From Nymphaea colorata (Eukaryota; Streptophyta; Magnoliopsida; Nymphaeales; Nymphaeaceae): DNA of 64,000 nucleotides. Every line of letters starts with the position of its first letter. Position 1 is the stretch's first letter. Position numbers and translations under genes: made by a program. Shown here in pieces: positions 12,135 to 24,400 of this stretch. The notes below the pieces were generated by a model. The model worked only from the letters and a program-made list of their open reading frames with translations, did no database searches and had not been told where the DNA came from. Location: assembly GCF_008831285.2 (NCBI RefSeq), contig NC_045143.1, forward strand, positions 9,371,503 to 9,435,502, in the 5' to 3' direction.

Positions 12135-14513
12135 TGAGCTTCTTCAGAGCGCCAACGTGAAAAAGTGAGAAAATGTGAGCCCCTATCATGGTTTTTCAAT
12201 CCACTGCCCCAAAAATCAAGCTCAACAATGGGCATTCTACATAACTAAGAACAATAAACTTCCTCAAAATAACCCAATTAGAACTTGTCAATTTCCTTAC
12301 AAACAAATTCACGGGAACGAAAGCGCCGAAATCAACAAACAAGATGGAAGGTACCAACTACCAATTCTACTCCCTGATCAACTACGCCAATGGTAAGACA
12401 AACCCTCTCGTGATTTTACCAATACAGTGATGAATTCTGATGAATGTACTCCTAAACATAGTAAAAGGCTGAGATGTTAACGAATAGGAAGAGGAACGAA
12501 GAACATGCAGAACATCAGAGGATGCTTTTCACCTCTCACTACTGTGATCGAGTAGGCATAGAGAGAGGGGGGCTTGTGCGTGCTCCTACCTGGAAATGAC
12601 TTGTGCCTAGTGTGGGAGTGAGCGAGATCAGTCCACACGAGTAAGAGCTGGGGATGAGAGAGGTCTCATCCCTGTCATATGGCAAAGATAAGGCACATGA
12701 GAGTTCTACTGCCATGTACAAATAGATCTTTTGGGAATTCTTTACAGACCTTAACTTTGCCTTTATTACTAGAAACGCCTATTCACTTTCCTGAAATTCT
12801 CGGCGGGACACGATACAAGAAGTTGAAATTTCAATCTTCAGTTCATAGCTATTTCAACTTTCAGGATAGCAAGAAAGAGGAAAAAAAAAATCTGCTGGTT
12901 TTCGCTAATATAGGATTTCAAGTTAAACACAAGGTCTAAATTGGTAGACCGTTATTAGAAGTGATGCAATTTTCATCTCATTTTGATGAAAATTTGGATC
13001 TAATTACGAATAAATATCAAATTCGGTGCATAATTTAATGACCCGCTGAAGTACGTAAGCCCAATATCTGATCTGATAAAAGCCCACCTATCTGAATGGG
13101 TGAGAGATATGCCCAGGATGCATCAAAATCTACCCCATCAAAAAATGTTGATTTATGTTGGTCCAGATCATAGTTGGTAAATCCATAACTCGGACTCAGA
13201 TCGGCAAATAACTGCTTTATCGGGTCAGCGAATTGACTCATCGACTCAATGAGTTTACTCATCAATTCGATCGAGTTTTAAAATAATCTGAATCGGGCAA
13301 GTCACGACAAGTCAGGGGGAGTGAGGCCAAGTTAGGGTGAGTCAGACTGAGTTAAGGGTGAGCCAGACCAACATTGAATTGTCGCTAGGTTTATAGCGAT
13401 CCAAGGTGACTCGGACGATTCGCGAGCCAACTCAGCGAGTTAGCCAACTATGGCCCAGATTTGTGCTAAATTAAATTTTGTATGTTCCATACATCACTAA
13501 ATCACTTGTTTGTATGCAATGATTGTCAAAAAGAAAGTACGGTAGTTTTCAAATTGACAAGGAGGGTCAGGCTTGTGGTCAGTGAGTGGCATGGTTGAGA
13601 CGGTCTCTACAAAATGGATATTCATGTTTTAAATAAAAGTCTGAAAACTACTTATATTGGAGAAAGTGACCAAATTTGGTACCAGGTATTTTAGTATTGG
13701 ACAATGCTAATTTATATATTATTATTAAAAATTTGGTTTAATGAATTATTATTCGTTCACCTTGCTAGTATCGAAAATGCATAAGTTGCATTTCAAATAT
13801 GTGGATTATTCCAAACTTCAATTGCCTCTTGAAGTGGTTTTACTTTTTAGTGATGCTTGGAGACCAACTCCATATATAAGACAAACAGTGTCAAGTAATA
13901 TATTGTATTTGTTGGTGTTCATTCAAGATATACATGGTTTTGCATGCTTAAGAAAAAGCAAATGTACTGGAAGTCTTCAAAAAAATTCAAACCCTAAATT
14001 AAAATTTGACTTGAAAGAATTTAAGTAGTGGGGGAGAAATTTGAGCTCTTGATTATCTTTTTGATAGTATGCATTGGCCATAGATATTTTCTTCTCCACA
14101 TATAAGAACATAATAAAATAGATAAGTGAAAGAAAAGACACAATAAGATTGAAACTTATATCACAATCACATATCATGAAGTATGTTTTCATAGGGTATA
14201 GTGTTGACCATCATGGTTACCTTTGCATTTATCTTCAAATATATACAATAATTATTTCTAGGGATATCATGTATGCGGTTCTTTTTTGAAAAGGTCAAAG
14301 AGGAAGCTAGTTATCATTTAAACCTGCAGCTTTCTATTGCCCAAATTAAGATAGTATTCAATCAAATTAATCCATAGAAAACCAAAAATGAACCAAGTAG
14401 CTGTGAGCCTCACAAACTTTTTGGTCTCTAGTCTAATCTTGCGATCGATCTTGTCACAATGCCATCCCAACTTGAACCACAAGTTCGGACTTCAACATTG
14501 TTCTCTAGTACAC
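12135..14513. other. PPR upstream region and intergenic DNA
   Basis: Positions 12135 to about 12700 should hold the PPR 5' UTR and promoter; no clear TATA box was found. The rest is AT-rich with short open frames only, apart from the GACTCR-rich repeat at 13185-13450. No other gene recognised. Confidence 0.45.
13185..13450. repeat. Degenerate repeat rich in GACTCR/YGAGTC words
   Basis: Many short words such as gactcaatgagt, gagtcagactgagt and actcagcgagtt occur in both orientations over about 260 bp. They look like subterminal repeats of a decayed DNA transposon. Ends not defined. Confidence 0.4.
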
Positions 14514-14516
14514 TAA

Positions 14517-14680
14517 GGGGTTGTTTGCCAAATGAAACACTTTGTGACAGTTCCATGAACTTGCTTTAATATTTGAGACAGGTTCATGGACACTTAGTTC
14601 TGGTGTTTCATGGATCTACTCCAACATTTGAGGTGGATCTATGGAACACTCACAAAGTGTCTCTACTGACAAAAGACCCC
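14517..14680. mobile_element. Tourist/PIF-Harbinger-like MITE, 164 bp
   Basis: Terminal inverted repeats of about 31 bp: left starts GGGGTTGTTTGCC and runs to ACACTTTGTGA; the right end read in reverse starts GGGGTCTTTTGTC and also runs to ACACTTTGTGA. Flanked by TAA on both sides (14514-14516 and 14681-14683), the 3-bp target duplication of PIF/Harbinger elements. No coding capacity. Confidence 0.75.
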
Positions 14681-14683
14681 TAA

Positions 14684-15686
14684 ACTCACCTATGACCACA
14701 AGAACTAAGGATGAAACTAAAAAGTCTGAGGTCATTGTATCCAAGTTTGCTTTATCAACCACCATAGTTCAAAACTTATCTCGAGTTTAAACCTAGATAT
14801 TACCATGAAGCTAGTAAGAGTCCTCATTGTCATCTAAGACATGAAAGAAGAATGTCAAGCTCTTCAAAAAAGTTATGCCTGGACCTTGTACCACCTAATA
14901 ACATTCAAAATCTTGTAAAATGTAATGGTATGAGAAAAATCTGACTCTTGAAAGATATACGACCAGACTTGGTGGTCAAAGGATTCGATTAAGGAGAAAA
15001 AACAAATTTTTTTATGAAACATTCAGTTTCATAGTCAAACCAACCACCATTAGGACCTTTCCTACTATTGTTACTAGGGGGTTGATATAGGCCATGCCCC
15101 ACCTGAGTTTTTGAAAAATAAAATTTTCACTGCTTAATATTTTTAAAAATTGATTTGGTCCCACTAAAACTTTTCAAAATTATATAGTGGCTCTATCGAG
15201 AAAAAAAATCTAGCTCCACTTCTAATTCTGATTGCTATTAAGTTGTGGACATATTGCAAGACAACTAAATGTAAACAATGCTTGTTTATGTGGCTCAATA
15301 AATTTAGGATCAAGCTGAACATTCAACCCTTATTGCACAACTTGTTGAAGGGAGATTTAATGACTCATGGGCTAATAGAGGCAACAATAAATGAGGATAA
15401 GGAACACATAACAACAAGAGAGGGTAAGGAAGAAAACTAGCAATCAAATCCAAAAATCAAGGATGGACAATATAATGAAATTGAAGAGCATCTTCTTCTA
15501 TGGATGTAATAGATTTTTGTCAACATAGAAAATCAAAGGGGAATGAAAAAAGAAAATCTCGACCATAACTATAACTATATAAACATTGAAAGGCATAAAC
15601 AAGCAGTAAGACTCAACGCAATGATGATAATCAAGCATGAATGCCTTCTTTCATGGATGTAGGTCTAACAGTCAAACTGCACTCAA
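14684..15686. other. Intergenic DNA with no recognised feature
   Basis: AT-rich sequence with scattered stops in all frames. I see no gene, RNA or clear repeat in it. Confidence 0.5.
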
Positions 15687-15970
15687 GGGGTGTCTTAATG
15701 ATAGTCTAAAATCAGGTTGTGGAGCATGTTTGGATGACATTAAAATCGGATTTTGCTGAAACATGCTTTTCCAAAAGCTTGGTTTTCATACAGGGCCTGA
15801 AAGCCTACTTCCTCCAGTTTTTTTCAAGCAAAATTGATTTTTGCCCTCCCACCAAGTTTTTGTTGTCATTCAAACATCATAACCATGTTTCACAAACTAG
15901 GTTTTAATGAGTTTTTACAAAACCTGGATTTCACAAAATCCATTTTTTTTATGGTATCATCCATCAAGCA
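15687..15970. mobile_element. Decayed relative of the 16369-16666 Tourist-like MITE
   Basis: Shares ordered word blocks with the element at 16369-16666: 'gtttggatgacattaaa', 'cttggttttca', 'agggcctg', 'gtcattcaaacat'. The ends (ggggtgtcttaatgatagtc and, in reverse, gtgcttgatggatgatacca) resemble its terminal repeats but are diverged. No target duplication is visible. Exact limits uncertain. Confidence 0.5.
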
Positions 15971-16212
15971 CTATATATATATATATTTTCTTTCTCTTTG
16001 CTTTTTTGTTGCTTCATTGTGTGTGCTCTTTTTTTGACACATAGAACCTTAAAACAAAAAGAAAAATAAAAAAAATTTTGCTTGGATTTCTTTACTTGGG
16101 TTTGTTTAAAAGAGTTTTTAACTTGAAAAGGTGTTTAAAAGGTCGATGCAAGTTAATTTGAAGAGTTAAACAAATGTCGATTTCTCAGTGTCATTGACAG
16201 GCTCTAGTTATA

Positions 16213-16890
16213 AGCTCCTTAAAAGGCTTGTTTGGATAGAGGGAATGTGTGGAAAGAAAAGGAAATAAGATACATGAGTTTGTTTAGATGGAGGGAAAGT
16301 AAGGACAGAAAAGAGAGAAATATGCAAATATGTGTTTGGATAAGAAGGGAGGGAAAGTAAAAAATTTAGGGGGTGTTTGGATGACAATCTAAAACCACGT
16401 TTGGGGAAAGAAAACCTGGTTTTGCCCCAAAACACCATTTAAAAAGTGTTTGGATGACATTAAAGCTAGGTTTTGTCAAGACCTGGTTTTCAATAAAGGG
16501 CCTGCAAAACCTGGTAAGGTTAAGTTTTGCTTCTAAATAAAGTTTTCACATGTCATCCAAACATCCAAACCAAGTTGACAAAATTGGGTTTTGAACCAGG
16601 TTTTAAAAAACTTGGTTTTCAAAAAAATCAAGTTTTTTTTTTTGATAATGCCATCCAAACTCATCCTTAAACTTGTTTTCAATCCCTTCAAGAATGAAGC
16701 AATTTAGACTGAAAGAAAAGAAAAGAAGGGGAAGCAAATCTTATGCTTAGTGAAATCAAAGAAGGGAAAATGATAAAAAAGAAGAGGAAAGGAAGGGCAT
16801 TATTTATATAAGTAATTTCCTTTTCACAACTAAAATATACATGATTTTTGACATTTCTTTTCATTTTTTACTTTTCTTTTTATCCAACCA
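16213..16890. mobile_element. Possible outer MITE into which the 16369 element inserted
   Basis: 'ttgtttggatagaggga' on the left and 'tttttatccaaccaaa' (reverse: tttggttggataaaaa) on the right could be terminal repeats of an older insertion interrupted by the TTA-flanked element at 16369-16666. Weak evidence. Confidence 0.3.
16369..16666. mobile_element. Tourist/PIF-Harbinger-like MITE, 298 bp
   Basis: Left end GGGGGTGTTTGGATGACAAT and, in reverse, right end GGATGAGTTTGGATGGCATT form inverted repeats. TTA flanks both sides (16366-16368 and 16667-16669). The interior has repeated 'acctggttttg' and 'aaacttggtttt' words and no open frame. It lies about 380 bp upstream of the FLK TATA box. Confidence 0.75.
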
Positions 16891-17047
16891 AATTTTCATA
16901 ATAATAAGGCATATTTGGTCTAGATGGGTGGATATTTAAATAAAACAATGACAAAATATAATTTGTTCAATTTTAAAAAGTAAAAAACAGCTGGTACGAG
17001 TCAATGCATATCGGCCAAAAACGACGCCTATCTTAAGTTTCCGAAAC

Positions 17048-17054
17048 TATAAAA
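17048..17054 (+). promoter_or_regulatory. Putative TATA box of the FLK-type gene
   Basis: TATAAAA (continuing as an A run) about 30 bp before a pyrimidine-rich, stop-containing leader that looks like 5' UTR and about 350 bp before a consensus donor (GTAAGT at 17402). The initiation site would be near 17080. Inferred from spacing only. Confidence 0.5.
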
Positions 17055-17079
17055 AAACCGATACGAACAGACTGGATTT

Positions 17080-18075
17080 CTTCCACTGGTCGGTGAAGAC
17101 GAGAAGATTCGGCTTTCCCAACTGCCGAGTCCCGAGTCGGGTGGTTCGAGCGCAGCCGCAGGTGTACAACATTCGCACCGTCTCCCTCAGGACCTCATCA
17201 TTCACTTGTACGTGCCCTTCTATCGGCTCCCACTCCGTCAGCCGACCCGCCCCGCCTTCTCCCTCTCTCTCTCCCTCTCGTTATTCCCCTTTGCTGCCCC
17301 TTCTTTTCCCTCCCTCTTTCTCGTCCTGCAGTTCCTGATTTCCTCTTCCATTATCGCTGTCACCACCTCCACCAACGAGTCTCTTCATCTTTCGAACGTT
17401 AGTAAGTCGACGCCCGACCTCTGTGTTTATCTGTTTGCCTGTTCCCTTTGTGTTCTGCCTGGTGCTTGGAAGTTTGATACTCCTCGTCGTCTTCGCCTGT
17501 GTTTGTCGTTTGATTCGGACTAATTGGGGGTGTTTCTTTTGGATGGTATTTTTTACAGTTGATAACATAGGGCTGGATTTTTTGCAGTAATCTGCTTGTG
17601 GATGTACTTTATCTTTTTCTTTGTTTTTTTTTTTTGGGTTTACCTTGGGCGTTTCAATGAGCACTTGCTGGAATCGACGTTGTGCGGGTCAATTTTTTTG
17701 TTATGGTTTATGGCAGCAACTGTGCCATGTGTTGTGGGTGTTCTTGTCACTAAGGCGTTTTCTCCCAGAGGCGGAGCCAAATGGAGCTTAGGATGGAAAG
17801 ATTAGGTAGCAGCCGCAGCAAGAGAAATTAGGTCAGGATGGGTGGTGCCCACCTCTAGATGGGGAAATTATATCTGATGGGAGCAATGCTCGTCCTTGTG
17901 TACTCACATATACTGCTTTTGCACGCCATTATTTTTCAGATTGCCATTGACAAATTTCTTTTGGAAAGCATTTTTTATTTTTCCTACACTTAAATTGGGC
18001 AAATAGCACTCGCTCTCTACTTGAGTTGGTTTTATACACACAAACTGACAGACACAAGCAGAGTTACAACTAAGT

Positions 18076-18163
<88 letters not shown>

Positions 18164-18400
18164 AGAGAGATCTAATTGTTCTGTAAGAGAAAAGTTAAAT
18201 CCTCGTTATGGCTCCTCGGTTTTCACTGTAAGTGTTTCGACTGTTTCCCTGCTCATGTTTTAGGGTGACTGTTATTTGAACGAAGGATGATCCACGTTTT
18301 CTTATTGGGATTTTGTGTAATTATTCGCTTTCTCTTTCATGTGGTCCTGAATTTTTCTTACCACAGATTCCTTTGGTGCCCTTTAGGTGTAAAATAGTCA
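17080..18400 (+). other. 5' UTR and 5'-UTR intron of the FLK-type gene
   Basis: About 17080-17401 is a GC- and TC-rich leader ending TTA|GTAAGT. A 965-bp intron (17402-18366) ends ttaccacag, and the short exon piece 18367-18400 leads into the ATG at 18401. Upstream short ORFs in the leader are not conserved-looking. The intron carries the (TA)n tract at 18082-18160. 5'-UTR introns are common in plant RNA-binding protein genes. Confidence 0.6.
18082..18160. repeat. (TA)n microsatellite in the FLK 5'-UTR intron
   Basis: 79 bp of uninterrupted alternating A and T, followed by gggagagaga. Confidence 0.98.
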
Positions 18401-21400
18401 ATGGCTTCTCCTGTTGAACCAATTGTTAACGAAGACACAGATGGAGTGACTGAAAATGCACAAAAGAAAAAGGTGGATGACAATGAAGTAGGTGCTGGAG
18501 GAGGTGGTGCTAAAAGGTGGCCTGGTTGGCCAGGGGAAAGTGTCTTCCGCTTGCTGGTTCCTGCACAAAAGGTTGGTGCGATTATAGGTAAAAAGGGAGA
18601 GTTCATTAAACGGATGTGTGAGGAGACTAGGGCCCGTATTAAGATTGTTGATGGTGTTCCTGGCGCACCAGAAAGAGCTGTAAGTTTTTATTACTCTTCC
18701 TAATTTGCCTATTTTCCCATTAAACGTTAATAGGAAAACTTTTTTAATGACTGTCACAGATATTTTTTGACGACCTTCACTGCTATTTGAGTTTCATCAC
18801 ATGGTTACCGGAAGAATTTATGTTTTTGATGCTATCTTAGTTTGGGCTGATAGAAGTTTGAAAAATAATTACAGCACTTTCATATACATATGTGTTTTCA
18901 CTGTTCATGTCTTTCTTTGCTTTGACTGACAGGTTACAAATTTCCTCCTTGTTAACTTATTGCTTTCGTTCTTTGACAAGAGCAAGTATTCTCCTTGTTT
19001 GCTTCTTTTCTTAGCGGGATGGGAACACAGAATTGAGATCCCTTATAACTAAAAATAAGCTATTTAGTACGAAAAACTACTTCTCTACCATAACTTGGTG
19101 ATGACAGATTTGATCTCATTTAATAATTTAGCCTTTGGTTACTTAAAGAGATATTGATCTGAACTAACAGGATCTGCTATAAGTTTGTATTTTGACTGCC
19201 TTTATTTAAAGAGCATGGGAAGCTACGACTTGATGCTGCTACCCGTATCTCTATTTTAACAATAATTTCTTCTTGTTGTTTGAAGAATTACTGATTACAG
19301 CTTATGGATGTACATAAGTTTGTTCTTTGGCTTTGGTGCTACCCCTAACCCATACTTCTTAACTCTTAAGAAGCATGGAGGGTTTTAACAATTGATTCTA
19401 CAGTGACAATGAATGTTGAATGCATTGGACTGTGATGAAGGAGTACAGGGAAACCTCATAGAAGAAGCTCCAGATTTTTTTAACAAACTAAAATACGTTA
19501 ATTTATGATGTGTGGCAAGTGGTAGTGACCATTGGAGTAAAATAGCCTGATATGTATCTTTTCTTATTGCCATCTTAAAATGGGGTTCTCCCAAAAATAA
19601 TGTCAAGATGATATAACAAGGATAGATGTATTCTCCCTTAGACTTCTATCTGATGTCAAAACACCAGCTGCACAACAAAGTAAATTTATTTTAAAATTAA
19701 CACATATTATGACTTTAAGCTTTAAGGTATTGTTGTTTCTTTTTTCTTGTATGGTTAGGTCGATAAAACCTTAAGTTCAAAATGGCTTCCGTGTCCTGTG
19801 CTGCAGCTTCAAGTGATTGTGCATCTCCCATAACCTTATGCCATTTGCTTTGAATTTTATATTACCTTTGCACCCAAGTATTCAGCTTTGATAATAATCA
19901 CTGGGGCAACCTGGGGGTCTTCACATGCACTGAAATTTCTATTGATTGATGAGCATACAGTCTATCAGTTCTTTGGCTATTGTTAAATACTCATACTCTT
20001 CATTTATGTGGATCATGGAAAAGGACAACTACTGAACATGGTCAAATATGATGTGTTATTTCTATGAGGAGGTATCTGTTTCGATATAAAGAATAAGGAA
20101 GAAGATTCCATGTAAAAGACGCAATAACCCTTTAAAGAAACTGGGTTTCCCGAGAATAATGAGAATGATGTTTGCAGGTTCCGTGAACTTGTGGTACTGA
20201 AATGATATTGAAAGTTGCTCGAGTATAGAAGCAATGGAGTGCAAGACTGCACAGGCCGCTCGCTATGCCATTGAGCAAGTTGGAAATTGGCCTAAATGCA
20301 GCTGTTCAAAGTCAAACATTCACTTTAACCTTAGCAAGATGCTGTGCCACTTGTCAAGTAAGTTAACGTGCTAGTTAAGTAATTTTGTGCAGGTGCACTT
20401 AATTAACTAAACTACTACTATCTAAACTGAATATAAAATTAAGCAAGTTATCATCCTGGTTTCCTAGTTTCATGTTATACTGTAAACAACAAGTTTTTTC
20501 TCTAATAGATCTACAAATGTACAAAGAAGTAACATTTCAATGGTTCAACCTTCAACGTGCTCTCATCTAAATTTTGCTACTAACGTACACATGCCATGCA
20601 ATATATTATCTTGCTAAGTCTGAAAGTATATTCGTTGGGTGGCAACTTATAACAAGGACAGCTTGAAATAATTCAAACCTTGTCTTGGGAGTGATATTGT
20701 AAATTTATTATTGAAAGTTAGATATGGTTGAGTTATGTGAAGAAAAGTGGCCGGAAGATATTGCTAGAGCCCTTTGAAGTCATAGAATGAGTCTTCTTTC
20801 TCTATATGTTGTTCCAATAATGTAAAAGCTGGAAATGTATGTAATCAAATTGTTTGGGCTTTTCTACACAAGAAAAAGGTAAAACAAGTTATTTATTTGG
20901 ATGATTGATAAAAGGTAAACCAACACAAGCTTAAATAATGATTAGGAAAATTGATATGAATTATGAAACACTAATATTCCTCCATTTAGACTGTTGTTTC
21001 CGAGGGCTGCTCAAAGAGTTGTGCTTAAGAAGAAATTAAATGGTGAATTGAAGAAAAAATGATGGTGAAACGTGGTTTTGCATAACAAAATGTGAGACAG
21101 TTGGATAGCTCCTGACTAAATTTTTCTGTTTATGCTGATTGAGAGTACATTTTATGCCTTTCCTCCTTTAAAATTTCTTGAGGTTTATACGGCTTCTGAT
21201 TGTGGATCTCTTTCTTGAGTGACTTTGTTCATAGCTAATCATGTCTTCTTGCTAGAACATCTCTTAGAGTTATGGATCTGGCTCAATAGGTGATATTCAT
21301 TGGAAGATTTTGTTGCCAAAGCTTTTGAATGTTTGAGATTGCAACAGCTTGAAGCATAGATTTGAGGCACTAGCCAATTCCTTGGTCTAGTGACTAGTTG

Positions 21401-24400
21401 ATTTGTTTGGCAATGAAGGTATTTGAAAAATAGAATCTGATTGAGAGCAGATCGTTTATATTAAATTACTTAAAATGGAAGGGAGAAAGAACTTCAGGTC
21501 CATTTGTTCATGAATTTTCTTTTGTTGGTTTGTAAACAATCGGCAGAATTAGGGAAGAAGGTTGCTTGAAAATTTGAAATAATTCCACATTTAGGTGCTT
21601 GGATTCAACTAAGAATTTATTTGGATATATGGCTATATTCATGTTTTGAAAGAATGTCAGCAAATGAGGGTCCTAAATGATTAAGAACTCAGCAAGGAAG
21701 GTTCCAGTCCTGGGTTTTCTAAGTATGACTGATTGAATGTTCAATATTACGTCAGTATGTTTGGAGAGTTACACATACTATACTAATGAATAAGGAATAG
21801 ATTATCTATTCTAGGGAAGGAACAATATCTTTTTGGTTGGTGTACTTATGTGGGATGTATCTCCATGTCCATCATTACGTCTGCATCAGATGTATTTGCT
21901 TTTAAATTTAATACGTGTATGGTGATACTGCAGCATGTATCAAAGAATTCAGCTTCTGACATGAATGCAAGCAGGTCTCCATCATTACTATATGTAGGGA
22001 CATGGCCATTAAAAAATTCTTTTTTGTATCAATCTTACTGAAGATAGTTTTACTATTAAAAAAATATTCATACAGAAGGGCTGCATTACATATATCATGA
22101 GGGTTCATATTGGATGTAAATGAGTAAGAATGCGGGCAATAAGTTTCTCAATCCATAGTTTTCTCATTAAAGGCTCACTTTAAGTTTAAGGTAGTATATG
22201 TGAAGCAGTAAGAAATGTTTGATCAATAGTATGAAAGAAAAGTTATTCTTTTGCTTGGTGTACCTATGTGGGACACATCTCCTCAGAAATTGGATGGAGT
22301 CAAGAGAATGAAAATAAATATTCAGACAACAGCAGACAAACATGATAGGAGGAGTTGATAGCTGACAATGAAGAGATTAAATTAATATTCAGACGGCAAT
22401 AGATGATTGGAAACAGAAACTAAATGGGGACGCTTTGCTGGATTGGAAATATTGCAAGGTTGAATAAGAAACAATAATCAGAGCAAAAAATAAAAAAGAG
22501 GGAAGGAAAGTGGCTGTCAGCCAAAACTTCAATCAGTGAAAAGAAAATGTCAAAACGATGCCTAGAGGAGAAAAAGTGGTGGACAATCAGAAAAATAAAC
22601 AAGATATGGGAAAAGAGAAACTGATAAGAAATCAATGACCTGATAGAGGAGAAAGTTGAAACCAGAAAAAAACCCAGTTGGGGCAGAGAAGAGATCTCGA
22701 ATGTTAGACTAGTGGAAGCCAACCGTCCCTAATCTATTGCTCTGATAGCGATTCCATGATAGATCTTGATGTCCAGACCTGTACAACATGAGGAAGTGAA
22801 GATGACAAGAAAGGAGTTTATTTTAGCAGTATAATGGCAGCACACTGATCTGTGGATTGCCCTAATATCCTTAACAATAAAACATGTATTTTACACTGTC
22901 TGAAGAGTACATATCTAAAACAGAAAATAACAAACTTGCCATGCAATATATGCACAGGTCTTAAAGCATGTTACAAGGATAATACAACATCTGGATTGGA
23001 CCCAAACCAGATCCGAAGTAAATAACATAACAAGTCTTTTTATATCCTTGTGCATCTTTTTTGCCTGTATCAGATGTACTTCCTTTTAATTGATATATCC
23101 TGGTTATACTGTAGCATGTACCAAAAAATTGAGCTTCTTATGTGAGTTACTGAGTATGACTTGGATCAAATAATTATTCACTATAAGGGGAATATTTCTT
23201 TGAAGTTGATACTACCATTTGGAGTGACATGACATTGGAGAAATTGTTTTTTATATGAAATCTTATGGATTGCTTTGTATATATTTTTTAAAGGTTATCA
23301 TTTCAGCGAGGGAGGAACACGATGCTCCAATTTCTCCTGCAATGGATGGTCTTCTGAGAGTTCACAAACGTGTTGTTGATGGTTTGGATGGTGAATCTGG
23401 GAATGCTTTACCAAAGGGAGGTGGCATGATTTCGACACGATTGCTGGTATCTGCTACACAAACTGGAAATCTGATTGGGAAGCAGGGAGCTACAGTAAAG
23501 TCAATTCAGGAAGCATCGAATTGCATTGTCCATGTTCTTGGTCCAGGTACTTTTTGTAGTCTGTTATTTTGAACAGTCTATCTAGTTGCATCGTCTTTTG
23601 TGACTCTCGTAATTGGGTTGTCAACTGTTTATCTAGTTGCCGACTTTTTCTGGCTCATTTTGGTCAAGTTTGAAACATTGCACATAAGCACTGATTCAGT
23701 TAGTTAGAGCTTTTTTTTTTATTTTTGCTTGATACACTTGTTTTGTGTGCCATGCTTGGATATTTAATTATGATGTACTCAATTTCATGCTCTTGAATGC
23801 TAAAAATGCGTGGATCTCCTAGCCTTTAGCTCCATAACACATTATTGAGGTGCTAATAGGTATGGATACAACAATATTGAGTATAGTTGTTTTGTTGGTG
23901 GGTATCCATGTCCAAATTTTACAGCAAACTAAAAGAAGCAACCAGAATCTTTAGAATTTGCTTTCTCAGGTGGTTCCAGAAAGGAGGAAAAAGTGAAGAT
24001 ATTTTTAGGTACCGGCCAGTGACAGATGGCTTGTGCTGTTATCCAAGGGAAAATGATTTAGTGTATTAACTGGCGGAATATTTTATTTGAGCTTTGTTGT
24101 CAATAATATGTCCCAAATTTTGTATACTGTAGCGTGGAATACTCGCATCAGGTTATACCAACTTTACATTGAAGGTGACTAATCTAGGTCAGGGCTCAGT
24201 TTTCCCTTAATCTTGTATCATCATTGTTCAATGAGAGATTTAGAAGGCTTTTTCCAATGTTCGTAACTAAGACATTTGATAAAATCTTTATAGGGGAATT
24301 TGACAAGGCAATTCAAGTATCTATTGATTGACACTAGGGTGAAGAGCTCCATCTCCAGTAATAAATTTCTTCCATGATGTATGACCAATTTACAGAATCT

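Noticed and set aside
17093-17523. Open frames of 81 and 105 codons upstream of the FLK start
   Set aside because: They lie in the TC-rich leader and cross a strong GTAAGT donor; better read as 5' UTR.
22730-22770. Primer-site-like 'gctctgatagc' in FLK intron 1
   Set aside because: It departs from the tRNA-iMet complement after nine bases, and no LTR end follows.
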